DNA from: Salinibacterium sp. PAMC 21357
Lineage (GTDB): Bacteria > Actinomycetota > Actinomycetes > Actinomycetales > Microbacteriaceae
Assembly (NCBI RefSeq): GCF_000247645.1
Contig: NZ_AHWA01000002.1
Span: 186,001-250,000, forward strand
Direction: 5' to 3'
DNA: 64,000 bases
Positions 29,071-36,237 of the stretch are shown piece after piece (position 1 is the first letter of the stretch; every line of letters starts with the position of its first letter). The notes under the pieces were generated by a model, which was not told where the DNA came from, searched no databases, and saw only the letters and a program-made list of their open reading frames with translations. Made by a program: the position numbers and the translations under genes.

Positions 29071-29363
29071 GCGACATCCGTAATAGCGCGCAACGCCAGC
29101 AAGTGCTGCTCATACGCACGGTAGCCAGCTGCTGTTGACGTCACCCAGGTTCGCCGGCGATTGCCGACCGTTCCTTTGATCGCTTTCGCGTAGCCGGCAT
29201 CCACTAGGTAGCTGATCGCTTTGCTGAGGGCGGAGTCTTCAACCTCCAGCAGCGTCTTGAGCGTGGCGAAGTCGATCTCATTGCTGCGCCCGAGCGCTGC
29301 CATGAGGGAAAGCCTCACGGGCGTGAGGAACGCGTCATCGAGCTGGTGGCGGGGATGCTTCAC
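29067..29363 (-). CDS. Winged-helix transcriptional regulator
   Basis: A 98-residue DNA-binding protein of the small winged-helix group (HTH_34/MarR-like). The helix-turn-helix spans about residues 25-55 (IDFATLKTLLEVEDSALSK...) and the wing contains KGTVGNRRRTWV. The frame extends much further upstream, but that part reads through the preceding gene in another frame; the GTG at 29363 overlaps the membrane-protein stop as GTGA and gives a typical start (KHPRHQLDDAFLTP). Coupled to the membrane protein, it probably represses its own operon. Confidence 0.87.
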   Translation of the reverse strand: MKHPRHQLDDAFLTPVRLSLMAALGRSNEIDFATLKTLLEVEDSALSKAISYLVDAGYAKAIKGTVGNRRRTWVTSTAAGYRAYEQHLLALRAITDVA

Positions 29364-30313
29364 GGTGTTGAGACTGTAGATTCTGCACCTGCACCTGCAC
29401 CTGCACCTGCACCTGAATCTGTATCTCCGGATGCGGATGCTGGCAGCGCTGACGCTACGAGCATGATCAGACAAACACCGATGCCGAGGCCAGCTGTCAC
29501 GGCGGGGGAGTGCGCTCCGGAAGTGGGAATGATGATCGACAGAGCGAAGAGCGTGCTGGTGGTCACGCCGAAGGCACTCCACTGAATCCAGCCCCATTCG
29601 AAACCCGCTCGGGAGAGCACCCAAGGCGACGCCGTGATCACTAAGGAAACGGAGATGCCGATGAGCGCAGCAATCGTCACGAGAGACGACAGGATGGGGG
29701 TGGTTGCGGTCACGACGAGCAGCCCACCGAACACTCCCATAATGGCCGTGTTCCAGCGCACTGGTCTGCTTAACGCCATGTGCCGCTGTTGCATGCGATT
29801 GTCAGGCCGAGGAGTTCGCGCTAACTGCCTGACGGATTTCGCGGTGAACAATACAAAGATTGACAGCGCCACGACGACGTTGAGCCAAGAGAAATAGGAC
29901 ACGTCGAACACTGACAAGGCAAGGAGAGCTGCCATTGCCGCAAACACTAGTGCCATCGGAATCCAAAACTTTCGGGATGGCATGACGCGGATTCCGAAGC
30001 GTTCACGTGCGCCCGTAGTGAGCGAACTGAAGGCCAGAATCGGAACGAGAAGCAGCGACACCAGCGCGAAGCCACCGGACTGGGCGTCAGACTCCGTGTT
30101 GAGATCTGCGGACGCGGCAAAAAGCAATACACCGACATAGACAGACATGATCGTGCCGGTCCACATTTCAAACCAGGCATACGATCGCAGGGGAGCGTGC
30201 TGGTCAATTCGATCGCGCATGACGTGTTCTCGATGCAATTGCTCCGACGCCTCCTGCGGCGATGTGGAAGTACGGTGGTCGTCGGCTGGCGTGCCTTCAG
30301 GGTAACTTTCCAT
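29360..30313 (-). CDS. Multi-pass membrane protein of unknown function
   Basis: A 317-residue protein (from ATG 30313) with a hydrophilic N terminus of about 48 residues, about eight membrane helices, and a C-terminal tail of five Gly-Ala dipeptides followed by ESTVSTP. No family is recognised. Such membrane proteins paired with a small wHTH regulator are common in actinobacteria. A -10-like TACACT ends 6 nt before this ATG, so the message may be leaderless; the upstream in-frame start at 30349 is less likely. Its stop overlaps the wHTH start. Confidence 0.78.
   Translation of the reverse strand: MESYPEGTPADDHRTSTSPQEASEQLHREHVMRDRIDQHAPLRSYAWFEMWTGTIMSVYVGVLLFAASADLNTESDAQSGGFALVSLLLVPILAFSSLTTGARERFGIRVMPSRKFWIPMALVFAAMAALLALSVFDVSYFSWLNVVVALSIFVLFTAKSVRQLARTPRPDNRMQQRHMALSRPVRWNTAIMGVFGGLLVVTATTPILSSLVTIAALIGISVSLVITASPWVLSRAGFEWGWIQWSAFGVTTSTLFALSIIIPTSGAHSPAVTAGLGIGVCLIMLVASALPASASGDTDSGAGAGAGAGAESTVSTP
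29385..29414. repeat. Five tandem copies of the hexamer GCACCT
   Basis: The array lies at the 3' end of the membrane-protein gene and encodes the alternating Gly-Ala tail on the minus strand. Copy-number change would add or remove two residues per unit without shifting the frame. Confidence 0.9.
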
Positions 30314-30325
30314 TTGGAAAGTGTA
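30305..30325 (-). promoter_or_regulatory. Operator-like palindrome over the -10 and start codon of the membrane-protein/wHTH operon
   Basis: Perfect 7-bp arms ACTTTCC (30305-30311) and GGAAAGT (30316-30322) flank 4 nt. On the minus strand the repeat overlaps the -10-like TACACT (30320-30325) and the ATG at 30313. A dimeric repressor bound here would block transcription start; the wHTH protein of the same operon is the natural candidate. Confidence 0.6.
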
Positions 30326-30738
30326 GCTTAAATGAGCTTTACGCAACAAGATGTTGGCCCCTTTGCCTCAACCGTTGATGTCAACGTCGTCGACCGCTCG
30401 AGGGTGCGCCACGTTTCATATAGCTGCCGAAACCGAGCTGAGATGCATCGCCAAAGTATTGACGACGGTTATGGACGGCAGGGGGATCGAGTGCGATTGA
30501 GCGAAGAGAGGCGGCCTTACCAAATCTAAGCTGACATAATGCGCATTATCGGATACCAAATACAAGCTGGAGAGCGGTGCCATAAGCCTTGGGTTATAGC
30601 GGCGGCATCAAATCGACCGTAACGGTTCACAGCTGTTGGTTGTCATTTCTCACTGCAATCAAGTGCGTCTCGTCCGGGTCAATGTCCAACTCATCCCGAA
30701 CGGAGACAAATCAATCGATTCGTCGGCATTAAAACGAA
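30326..30738. other. Intergenic region with a 14-bp perfect palindrome
   Basis: About 410 bp between the membrane-protein promoter and the end of the UPF0303 gene contain no supportable gene; the only open stretch (30332-30529, 65 codons) has no family resemblance. At 30536-30549 lies the perfect palindrome ATAATGCGCATTAT, which looks like a binding site of a dimeric regulator (Fur/Zur-like sites have similar AT-rich arms). No adjacent gene starts there, so its target is unclear. Confidence 0.45.
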
Positions 30739-31224
30739 CTAAAAACTAGGACTCCGGCTGCTTACAAAGCGTGCCAGCGCCTCGGCGGCGGCTTCATGAT
30801 CGATGGCGTCAGGCTCCCCCGACATCGTGATCGTGCCGACAATAGCGCCGTCTACCCAAAGCGGAATCGATCCACCATGAGCCTTGAGGGCGTCGTGGTC
30901 GATATCGGTCCGTTCCTCGAACGGCGTACCGGCGGTGAGGTGGCGCAGCTTCACTAACAGCGATGGTTCGCCAAAGTGCTTCGCCGCTGCGGCCTTTCCC
31001 GCAAGCCACGGGTCGTTGTCCGCGTTTGTTGACTTCAGCTTCGCCTTGAACACAACATCGTCGCCCAGAACGATTTCGACCGCGAGGTTGAGATCCCACT
31101 CCTGAACGACCTGAACGGCAATCAGTCCGAGAGCAACGGCATCGTCATTGCTGATGCTCTCGAACTCAATCTCATTCAGATACTCAATGTCGGGCACTGA
31201 ATAATGCGGTAGCGGACGGCTCAT
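30739..31224 (-). CDS. UPF0303/heme-degrading-domain family protein
   Basis: A 161-residue protein of the GlcG/HbpS-like superfamily (PF03928), UPF0303 branch. Typical segments are the long first helix (DDAVALGLIAVQVVQEW), GEPSLLVKLRH, AHGGSIPLWVDG and GTITMSGEPDAIDHEAA. Related proteins bind heme or cofactors; no enzymatic activity is assured. Its ATG overlaps the NUDIX stop by 4 bp (ATGA), making it the last gene of a three-gene translationally coupled unit. Confidence 0.88.
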   Translation of the reverse strand: MSRPLPHYSVPDIEYLNEIEFESISNDDAVALGLIAVQVVQEWDLNLAVEIVLGDDVVFKAKLKSTNADNDPWLAGKAAAAKHFGEPSLLVKLRHLTAGTPFEERTDIDHDALKAHGGSIPLWVDGAIVGTITMSGEPDAIDHEAAAEALARFVSSRSPSF

Positions 31225-31676
31225 TGGTTCATCTCTCCTAGTTGTTCACGAATCACGCTGACAAGCTCGGCCGGCTCGAATCGGTCTGTTGTGGCTGCAA
31301 GTTGGTCAATGGTCCACCAGCGGTGCTCGAGAACATCGACACGCTCGTCGTCTGTCCACTGGGCGTCCGACGGCGTGAAGGCATCCGTCGTCGCAGCGTA
31401 GTACACAGCGTGGCCGGTGTCGTGATTGGCAGCATCCCACTCGACCTCAAAATCGTGCGACCAGACGGGCTCGTCAAGCAAAGACAGCACGAGCCCTGTT
31501 TCTTCTTCGAGTTCACGTACTGCCGCCTCATGGTGCGACTCCCCCGGATCCACGCCGCCACCAGGCGTCAACCAGCGCGCGATACCGCTTGTATCTGGTG
31601 CTTTCGTCAGAAAAAGCAAGAATCGCTGATCGCGATCGAATAGTAGTACGCGGCTCGATGAGCGATTTACTGCCAT
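31221..31676 (-). CDS. NUDIX hydrolase
   Basis: A 151-residue pyrophosphohydrolase with an intact NUDIX box, GGGVDPGESHHEAAVREL followed by EEETGL, at about residues 38-60, so metal-binding glutamates are present. The substrate (modified nucleotide, NDP-sugar or similar) is not evident. The start codon overlaps the ArsR-SRPBCC stop as TGATG, and its own stop overlaps the UPF0303 start, showing tight coupling. Confidence 0.92.
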   Translation of the reverse strand: MAVNRSSSRVLLFDRDQRFLLFLTKAPDTSGIARWLTPGGGVDPGESHHEAAVRELEEETGLVLSLLDEPVWSHDFEVEWDAANHDTGHAVYYAATTDAFTPSDAQWTDDERVDVLEHRWWTIDQLAATTDRFEPAELVSVIREQLGEMNQ

Positions 31677-32440
31677 CAGAGTGCTTCTCCCGTTTCCAAG
31701 TAGCTCTTCAGCCCGCTGTAAATTTCCGGGGTATCGTCTGCGGCTGATTTCGCGGATGCGGGGCCGAGACCCGAGATCGTCACTGTCAAACGGGTCGACC
31801 CATTCTCGCGAGTCTCAAGGGCGTAACTGAGTTCACCGGCGGCTTCAGCGGCGCTGGCATCGTCCCAGCGCGGGTCAAAGGTCACCCGCAAATAACGGGG
31901 TGCGTCAATTTCAAGCACAGCTCCTACGATGAGCTCGAATCCGTCGGAGGACATGGCATAGCCCTCCCCCGCCGTCCAGGTGCTCTCGATCACGGAGCCC
32001 CACATCCACGCTCGCGGTACGCCCGTATCGGTCAACTCATCCCACATTTTTTGGCGGTCTGCCCGGATATCAATGCGGTAGACAACATTGGGGGTGAGTT
32101 CGGTCGAGTCGTGCATGATCTCCCTTTCGTCGGAGCCTTCCCGATGGTTTTGCCGATCGAGCAAAACTTGGGCTGCAGAGGCAGAAAACGTTCCGAGCCA
32201 GCGAGAAGCAACTTCTTGGAGCGGCACCGGGTTGAGGTGGTGCAGCTTGAGTCGCCCGTCGCGAACGGTTGTGACGAGCTCGGCTGATTCCAGCACCTTG
32301 AGGTGCGCGGCGACTCCAAACCGCGTCATCTCCGGAAGGAGGTCGGCGAGTTCACTGAGAGATTGACCATCCCTAGTGCGAAGCGCATCCAGAAGATCGC
32401 GACGGCTGACGTCGGCGAGAGCTTTGAAGACTAAGTCCAT
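31676..32440 (-). CDS. ArsR-type regulator fused to an SRPBCC (AHSA1) domain
   Basis: A 254-residue protein with an N-terminal winged-helix domain (about 1-85: FKALADVSRRDLLDAL, MTRFGVAAHLKVLE) and a C-terminal SRPBCC/AHSA1 hydrophobic-pocket domain (about 105-250: VVYRIDIRADRQKMWDEL, YLRVTFDPRWDD, GSTRLTVTI). Small-molecule binding in the SRPBCC domain could control DNA binding. No metal-site cysteines of classical ArsR are seen. The ATG at 32440 is chosen over an upstream one because it lies 6 nt after a TATAAT box. It heads the NUDIX-UPF0303 operon and is probably autoregulated. Confidence 0.88.
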   Translation of the reverse strand: MDLVFKALADVSRRDLLDALRTRDGQSLSELADLLPEMTRFGVAAHLKVLESAELVTTVRDGRLKLHHLNPVPLQEVASRWLGTFSASAAQVLLDRQNHREGSDEREIMHDSTELTPNVVYRIDIRADRQKMWDELTDTGVPRAWMWGSVIESTWTAGEGYAMSSDGFELIVGAVLEIDAPRYLRVTFDPRWDDASAAEAAGELSYALETRENGSTRLTVTISGLGPASAKSAADDTPEIYSGLKSYLETGEAL

Positions 32441-32446
32441 GAAGCG

Positions 32447-32476
32447 ATTATAGGAGAGTAAATACTCACCTATCAA
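32447..32476 (-). promoter_or_regulatory. Leaderless promoter with embedded inverted repeat upstream of the ArsR-SRPBCC gene
   Basis: On the minus strand a -35 TTGATA (32471-32476), 18-nt spacer and perfect -10 TATAAT (32447-32452) end 6 nt before the ATG at 32440, so the transcript should start at or next to the start codon. The spacer carries the inverted repeat GAGTA-AA-TACTC (32456-32467), a likely binding site for the encoded ArsR-type repressor. Confidence 0.75.
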
Positions 32477-32590
32477 GAGTTGATTGCAGAATTATCCGAA
32501 CTGATGAGCAATTATCACTAGACGGCTGAGCCGGAAAATGCCCGCCTCTGGTGAGAAATCGCAAGGATCGACGGTTTCTCCGGCCCCTTA

Positions 32591-33364
32591 CTAGTTGAGG
32601 AAATCTGAGACGTCGCCGACGTAGCGAGTGTTGTTTTCCGGCACGGGCTCAACGGCCGCCGAAGCAACCTCGGCCGCGAACTCGCTCACGTTGTACAAGC
32701 GGCCAGCGGCCTCTTTGCGAGCTTCGATTGCGCCAGGGTTGGCACGCTGCAGCAGCGTCGCCGTGATGGTTCCCTCGATCATGTCGCCGGACACAACAAC
32801 AAAGCCGATTCCCTTAGCTTCGAGCTCCGGGATCAACTCGCGCAGAGCATCCTCGCCAGCACGCTTACTGAGGGCAACCGGAACGTACTCAGGCATCGTT
32901 TCAACGGTGCGAATGAAGTGCGCCTGGTGGCTCGTCACGAAAACAACGCGTGAACCCTCGTGCAGCAGCGGCATCATAGCCGTCAAGAAACTGACCTGGG
33001 CGTCGCGGTTGAGCTGCATGGCGTAGTCCTCAGCCATGCCACCTTCCATGCCGCCGGATGCATTGAGCACCAGAATCTCAAGGCCGCCGAACTCGGTCTT
33101 TACGGTATCGAACAGTGCAGAAACCGTAGCGGAGTCTGTGAGGTCAGCACCAATGGCGATCGCCGAGCCATCAGTCTCGTTGAGCTGCGCCACCAATTTG
33201 AGGGCGCGAGCTTCTTTATTGCGGTAATTGATGGCAACGCGTGCGCCGGCCTGCGCAAAGTACACGGCAGTATCGGCACCGATCCCCCGCGATGATCCAG
33301 TAATAAGTGCGCGAGCGCCATCGAGCGAGTGGGCTGCCAGAGGATTCGAATTTTCGGTGTTCAC
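32591..33364 (-). CDS. Short-chain dehydrogenase/reductase family protein with altered active site
   Basis: A 257-residue Rossmann-fold SDR. The cofactor motif TGSSRGIG is at 22-29 and NASGG and VFVTSHQAHF follow in the expected order. The canonical YxxxK is not present: the corresponding region reads EYVPVALSKRAGEDAL, so Tyr stands seven residues before Lys, near 157-165. Either the active site is rearranged or the enzyme is not a standard oxidoreductase. The C-terminal region ENNTRYVGDVSDFLN is intact. No neighbour indicates a substrate. Confidence 0.88.
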   Translation of the reverse strand: MNTENSNPLAAHSLDGARALITGSSRGIGADTAVYFAQAGARVAINYRNKEARALKLVAQLNETDGSAIAIGADLTDSATVSALFDTVKTEFGGLEILVLNASGGMEGGMAEDYAMQLNRDAQVSFLTAMMPLLHEGSRVVFVTSHQAHFIRTVETMPEYVPVALSKRAGEDALRELIPELEAKGIGFVVVSGDMIEGTITATLLQRANPGAIEARKEAAGRLYNVSEFAAEVASAAVEPVPENNTRYVGDVSDFLN

Positions 33365-33466
33365 CCTACGACTTTACCGGTCTAACCCGCGCCATGCTGT
33401 GATCAAAGTGCTAGCGTCGGCAGTGAAGATTTGTCGAACAGCGCAACGATGAAGGGCGCCAGCACA

Positions 33467-34060
33467 ATGCTCGTTGATCTAACCCAGTACCTGTGGATTC
33501 TGTGGCTTGCCCTTGTCGTGCTGTTCATAGTGATCGAAGTGCTCACGCTCGAGTTCACGTTTCTCATGATCGCCGCCGGAACGCTCATCGGGGGCCTCGG
33601 TGCCAACTTGCTTGGCTGGCCATGGTGGCTACAAATCGCTCTCGCCGCAGCGATTTCCGGACTTCTCATTTTCACCATTCGTCCGGTACTGCTGATGAAC
33701 CTAGAAAAAGGTGCAGATCCGGCCAAAAGCAACGTTGACGCTCTCTACGAACTCGGCGGGCGAGTGACCGGCGCCTTTGCGAACGGCGTTGGCGAAGTCA
33801 AGCTCGACAACGGTGAGACCTGGACGGCGCGAATCGACGACCGCTCCCCCATAGCCGCGATTTCTGTTGGCAAACGCATTGCGGTCGCCGGAATCGAGGG
33901 CGCGATCGCGGTTGTTGTGCCCGAGCCTGTTGACATTGCGGAGTCGGCTCCAGCAGAACCCTCGTCGATCCCTCCCGCACAGTCGTCACCCCGTTCGTCA
34001 AAATCCCGCAGCACTAAACCTCGAGCACCCTCGCGGTCTCCGAGAAAGGAAGAAAAGTGA
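33467..34060 (+). CDS. NfeD-like membrane protein
   Basis: A 197-residue protein with three N-terminal membrane helices (about 6-25, 28-45 and 50-70), an OB-fold NfeD domain (about 90-150, ALYELGGRVTGAFANGVGEVKL, TWTARIDD) and a disordered Ser/Pro/Arg tail. NfeD proteins partner with SPFH/stomatin proteins in membrane microdomains, and the next gene is one, starting with GTG that overlaps this stop. The ATG at 33467 is preceded by GAAGGG at 10 nt; upstream in-frame TTG 33431 and ATG 33449 are possible. Confidence 0.9.
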   Translation: MLVDLTQYLWILWLALVVLFIVIEVLTLEFTFLMIAAGTLIGGLGANLLGWPWWLQIALAAAISGLLIFTIRPVLLMNLEKGADPAKSNVDALYELGGRVTGAFANGVGEVKLDNGETWTARIDDRSPIAAISVGKRIAVAGIEGAIAVVVPEPVDIAESAPAEPSSIPPAQSSPRSSKSRSTKPRAPSRSPRKEEK

Positions 34061-34971
34061 TCGATCCCGCTGGTTTCATAGGCCAGATCTTCGTGGTGAT
34101 ACTCCTCGTCGTACTGGCCATCTTTGTCATTGCGACACTGTTCCGGGCAATTCGCATTGTTCCGCAGGCACGCGCGGGAGTTGTCGAGCGACTCGGAAAG
34201 TACCGCAAAACTCTGCTGCCGGGCCTGAACATCCTCGTACCTTTTATCGACCGGATGTTGCCGCTCATCGACCTGCGCGAGCAGGTTGTGTCTTTCCCGC
34301 CGCAGCCCGTGATCACCGAAGATAACCTCGTCGTTTCGATCGACACTGTTGTCTTCTTTCAAGTGACGGATGCTCGTGCCGCAACTTACGAGATCGGCAA
34401 CTATCTCGGTGCAGTCGAACAGCTGACCACCACGACACTGCGCAACGTTGTCGGCGGGCTCAACTTGGAGCAGGCTCTCACCAGTCGCGACAATATCAAC
34501 TCGCAACTGCGGGTCGTTCTCGATGAGGCCACTGGCAAGTGGGGCATCCGCGTCGGTCGTGTTGAGCTCAAGGCCATTGACCCGCCCCTGTCGATTCAAG
34601 ACTCAATGGAAAAGCAGATGCGTGCCGAACGTGACCGTCGTGCGCAAATTCTTACCGCAGAAGGTACAAAACAGGCGGCGATTCTCGAAGCCGAAGGTTC
34701 GCGTCAGGCAGCGATTCTCGAAGCTGAAGGTGAAGCTAAGGCCGCGGTTTTGCGAGCCGACGGCGAAGCGGCAGCTATCAAGACAGTTTTTGCGGCGATT
34801 CACGAAGGTGATCCCGACCCGAAGCTCCTTGCGTACGAATACCTCCAGACGCTGCCTAAGATTGCCAATGGTGATTCCAACAAGATGTGGATCATCCCGT
34901 CTGAACTGACGGAAGCGCTCAAGGGCATTGGTGAAGGATTCTTTAGTGGCAAGGGACCAGTCGCGCGCTAG
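34057..34971 (+). CDS. SPFH/Band 7 (stomatin, paraslipin-like) protein
   Basis: A 304-residue membrane-associated scaffold protein. One N-terminal membrane helix (about 6-28), then the SPFH domain (about 34-190: VPQARAGVVERLGKYRKTLLPGLN region, VDRR-type DLREQVV, TTTLRNVVGG) and a coiled-coil tail with near-repeats of QAAILEAEG (about 205-235). It oligomerises in lipid microdomains and is functionally paired with NfeD (family knowledge). Translation is coupled to the NfeD gene by a GTGA overlap, and the GDPD gene begins inside its 3' end. Confidence 0.92.
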   Translation: MIDPAGFIGQIFVVILLVVLAIFVIATLFRAIRIVPQARAGVVERLGKYRKTLLPGLNILVPFIDRMLPLIDLREQVVSFPPQPVITEDNLVVSIDTVVFFQVTDARAATYEIGNYLGAVEQLTTTTLRNVVGGLNLEQALTSRDNINSQLRVVLDEATGKWGIRVGRVELKAIDPPLSIQDSMEKQMRAERDRRAQILTAEGTKQAAILEAEGSRQAAILEAEGEAKAAVLRADGEAAAIKTVFAAIHEGDPDPKLLAYEYLQTLPKIANGDSNKMWIIPSELTEALKGIGEGFFSGKGPVAR

Positions 34972-35728
34972 CGACAACTCGTCGTACTTTTCCCCAGCAA
35001 GCCCTCGGGTGCTCGCGCACCGGGGGCTTGCTGTTGATGCTCCCGAAAATACACTGCTTGCGTTCGCAAAAGCAGTAGCGGTTGGTGCTCAGTACATCGA
35101 GACGGACGTTCACTCGAGCCTCGATGGCGTCGCAGTGGTAGCTCATGATCCAAGCCTCCTGCGCGTTGCCGGCCGCGAGGTTAAAGTCGAACAGCTGACA
35201 ATGGCAGAGCTCCGGCGAATCGACCTCGGAGAGAGCCAGGGTTTTTGCTCCCTCTCTGAAGCGCTCGATGCTTTTCCCGAAACACGATTCAACATTGATG
35301 TGAAGTCGCAGGGGGCTGTTTCGCCCACGGTTCGTGCCATCCGAGACATTTCGGCCACAAACCGTGTACTCGTGACATCGTTTGACGAAAAACGTCGCGC
35401 GGCGGCCGTTGAACAACTCCCTGGAGTGGCCAGTTCAGCCTCCGCCACTCGCTTCCTCCTGGCACTGCTTAGTGCCAAGACCGGTCTCTCACCGGCGATG
35501 CGTCGCGCCCTCACCGGCCTTGTTGCCATCCAGGTGCCCGAGAAAGCGCTAGGGTTGCGGGTGACCACTCAGCGGGTGATTCAGCGTGTGCACGCTCTCG
35601 GACTCGAGATGCACGTGTGGACTATCAATGAACCGCAACGAATGCGTCACTTGCTTGATCTTGGAGTCGATGGAATCGTCACAGATCGAGCTGATTTGGC
35701 CCTCGAAGTCGTGGCCTCGCGCACCTAA
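34946..35728 (+). CDS. Glycerophosphodiester phosphodiesterase family protein
   Basis: A 260-residue TIM-barrel GDPD enzyme that cleaves glycerophosphodiesters to glycerol 3-phosphate and an alcohol. Active-site segments are VLAHRGLAVDAPENTL (catalytic His-Arg and Glu-Asn), YIETDVHSSLDG (metal-binding Glu, Asp) and VVAHDPSLLR (second His). The end MHVWTINEPQRMRHLLDLG and GIVTDRADLA is typical. GTG 34946 is chosen because AAGGA lies 7 nt upstream; GTG 34931 and TTG 34928 are alternatives. It overlaps the SPFH gene by 26 bp. No signal peptide, so cytoplasmic. Confidence 0.92.
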   Translation: MARDQSRASDNSSYFSPASPRVLAHRGLAVDAPENTLLAFAKAVAVGAQYIETDVHSSLDGVAVVAHDPSLLRVAGREVKVEQLTMAELRRIDLGESQGFCSLSEALDAFPETRFNIDVKSQGAVSPTVRAIRDISATNRVLVTSFDEKRRAAAVEQLPGVASSASATRFLLALLSAKTGLSPAMRRALTGLVAIQVPEKALGLRVTTQRVIQRVHALGLEMHVWTINEPQRMRHLLDLGVDGIVTDRADLALEVVASRT

Positions 35729-35871
35729 CCAGTTAGTGCGTAATCCACGTCTCAGCAGCGAAAACGTTGTTAAAGACTGACAACTCGCTGTGAACACTGC
35801 GCGCTTGGAAGCATTCGTTCAGCAAGAGGGTCTATTACTTGTAGAGACCGCGAATTGAAGGAGGCCACACG

Positions 35872-36237
35872 ATGGCAGATCGCAGCTTGCGCGGCATGAG
35901 ACTTGGAACCCAGAGCCTACAGAGCGAAGAGGGTGTCGAGTTTTCCCCGCGGAAAAAGAGCACATACAGGGCAGCCGATGGCAACACTTTCGAAGTGATG
36001 TTTTCGTCCGACGCCGAGGTTCCCCAGCAGTGGCATGATGCCAAGACTGGTCAAGAGGGAACGCTCCTCGATAGCGACGGTGAACTCGTCGAACTCGATC
36101 TTGTTGATGTCAAGACGCCGCGTAGTCACTGGGACATGCTCCTTGAGCGTCGTACGCGTCCCGAACTAGAAGAGCTTCTTCAGGAACGTCTCGACTTCTT
36201 GCGGGCCCGTCGCGGTCAGCAAAAGATCGGCGCCTAA
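35872..36237 (+). CDS. rbpA: RNA polymerase-binding protein RbpA
   Basis: Actinobacteria-specific RNA polymerase and sigma-A/B partner that stabilises promoter open complexes. The 121-residue protein shows the N-terminal tail (RSLRGMRLGTQSLQSEEGV), the RbpA core (YRAADGNTFEVMFSSDAEVPQQW) and the C-terminal sigma-interacting helix region (HWDMLLERRTRPELEELL). GAAGGAGG lies 7-8 nt before the ATG. It overlaps the end of the convergent ppm gene by 4 bp. The 143 bp upstream hold its promoter, which I cannot place with confidence. Confidence 0.96.
   Translation: MADRSLRGMRLGTQSLQSEEGVEFSPRKKSTYRAADGNTFEVMFSSDAEVPQQWHDAKTGQEGTLLDSDGELVELDLVDVKTPRSHWDMLLERRTRPELEELLQERLDFLRARRGQQKIGA

Noticed and set aside
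29385-29414. Short tandem repeat as CRISPR-like array
   Set aside because: Six-base units without spacers, inside a coding region.
29364-29624. N-terminal extension of the wHTH frame with Arg-Cys repeats
   Set aside because: It is the hexamer array of the membrane-protein gene read in another frame; GTG at 29363 with GTGA coupling is the proper start.
33745-34599. 284-codon minus-strand frame
   Set aside because: Antisense to the NfeD and SPFH genes, no family resemblance.
34603-34800. Repeated DNA in the SPFH gene as a mobile or structural repeat
   Set aside because: It encodes the AILEAEG coiled-coil repeats normal for this family.
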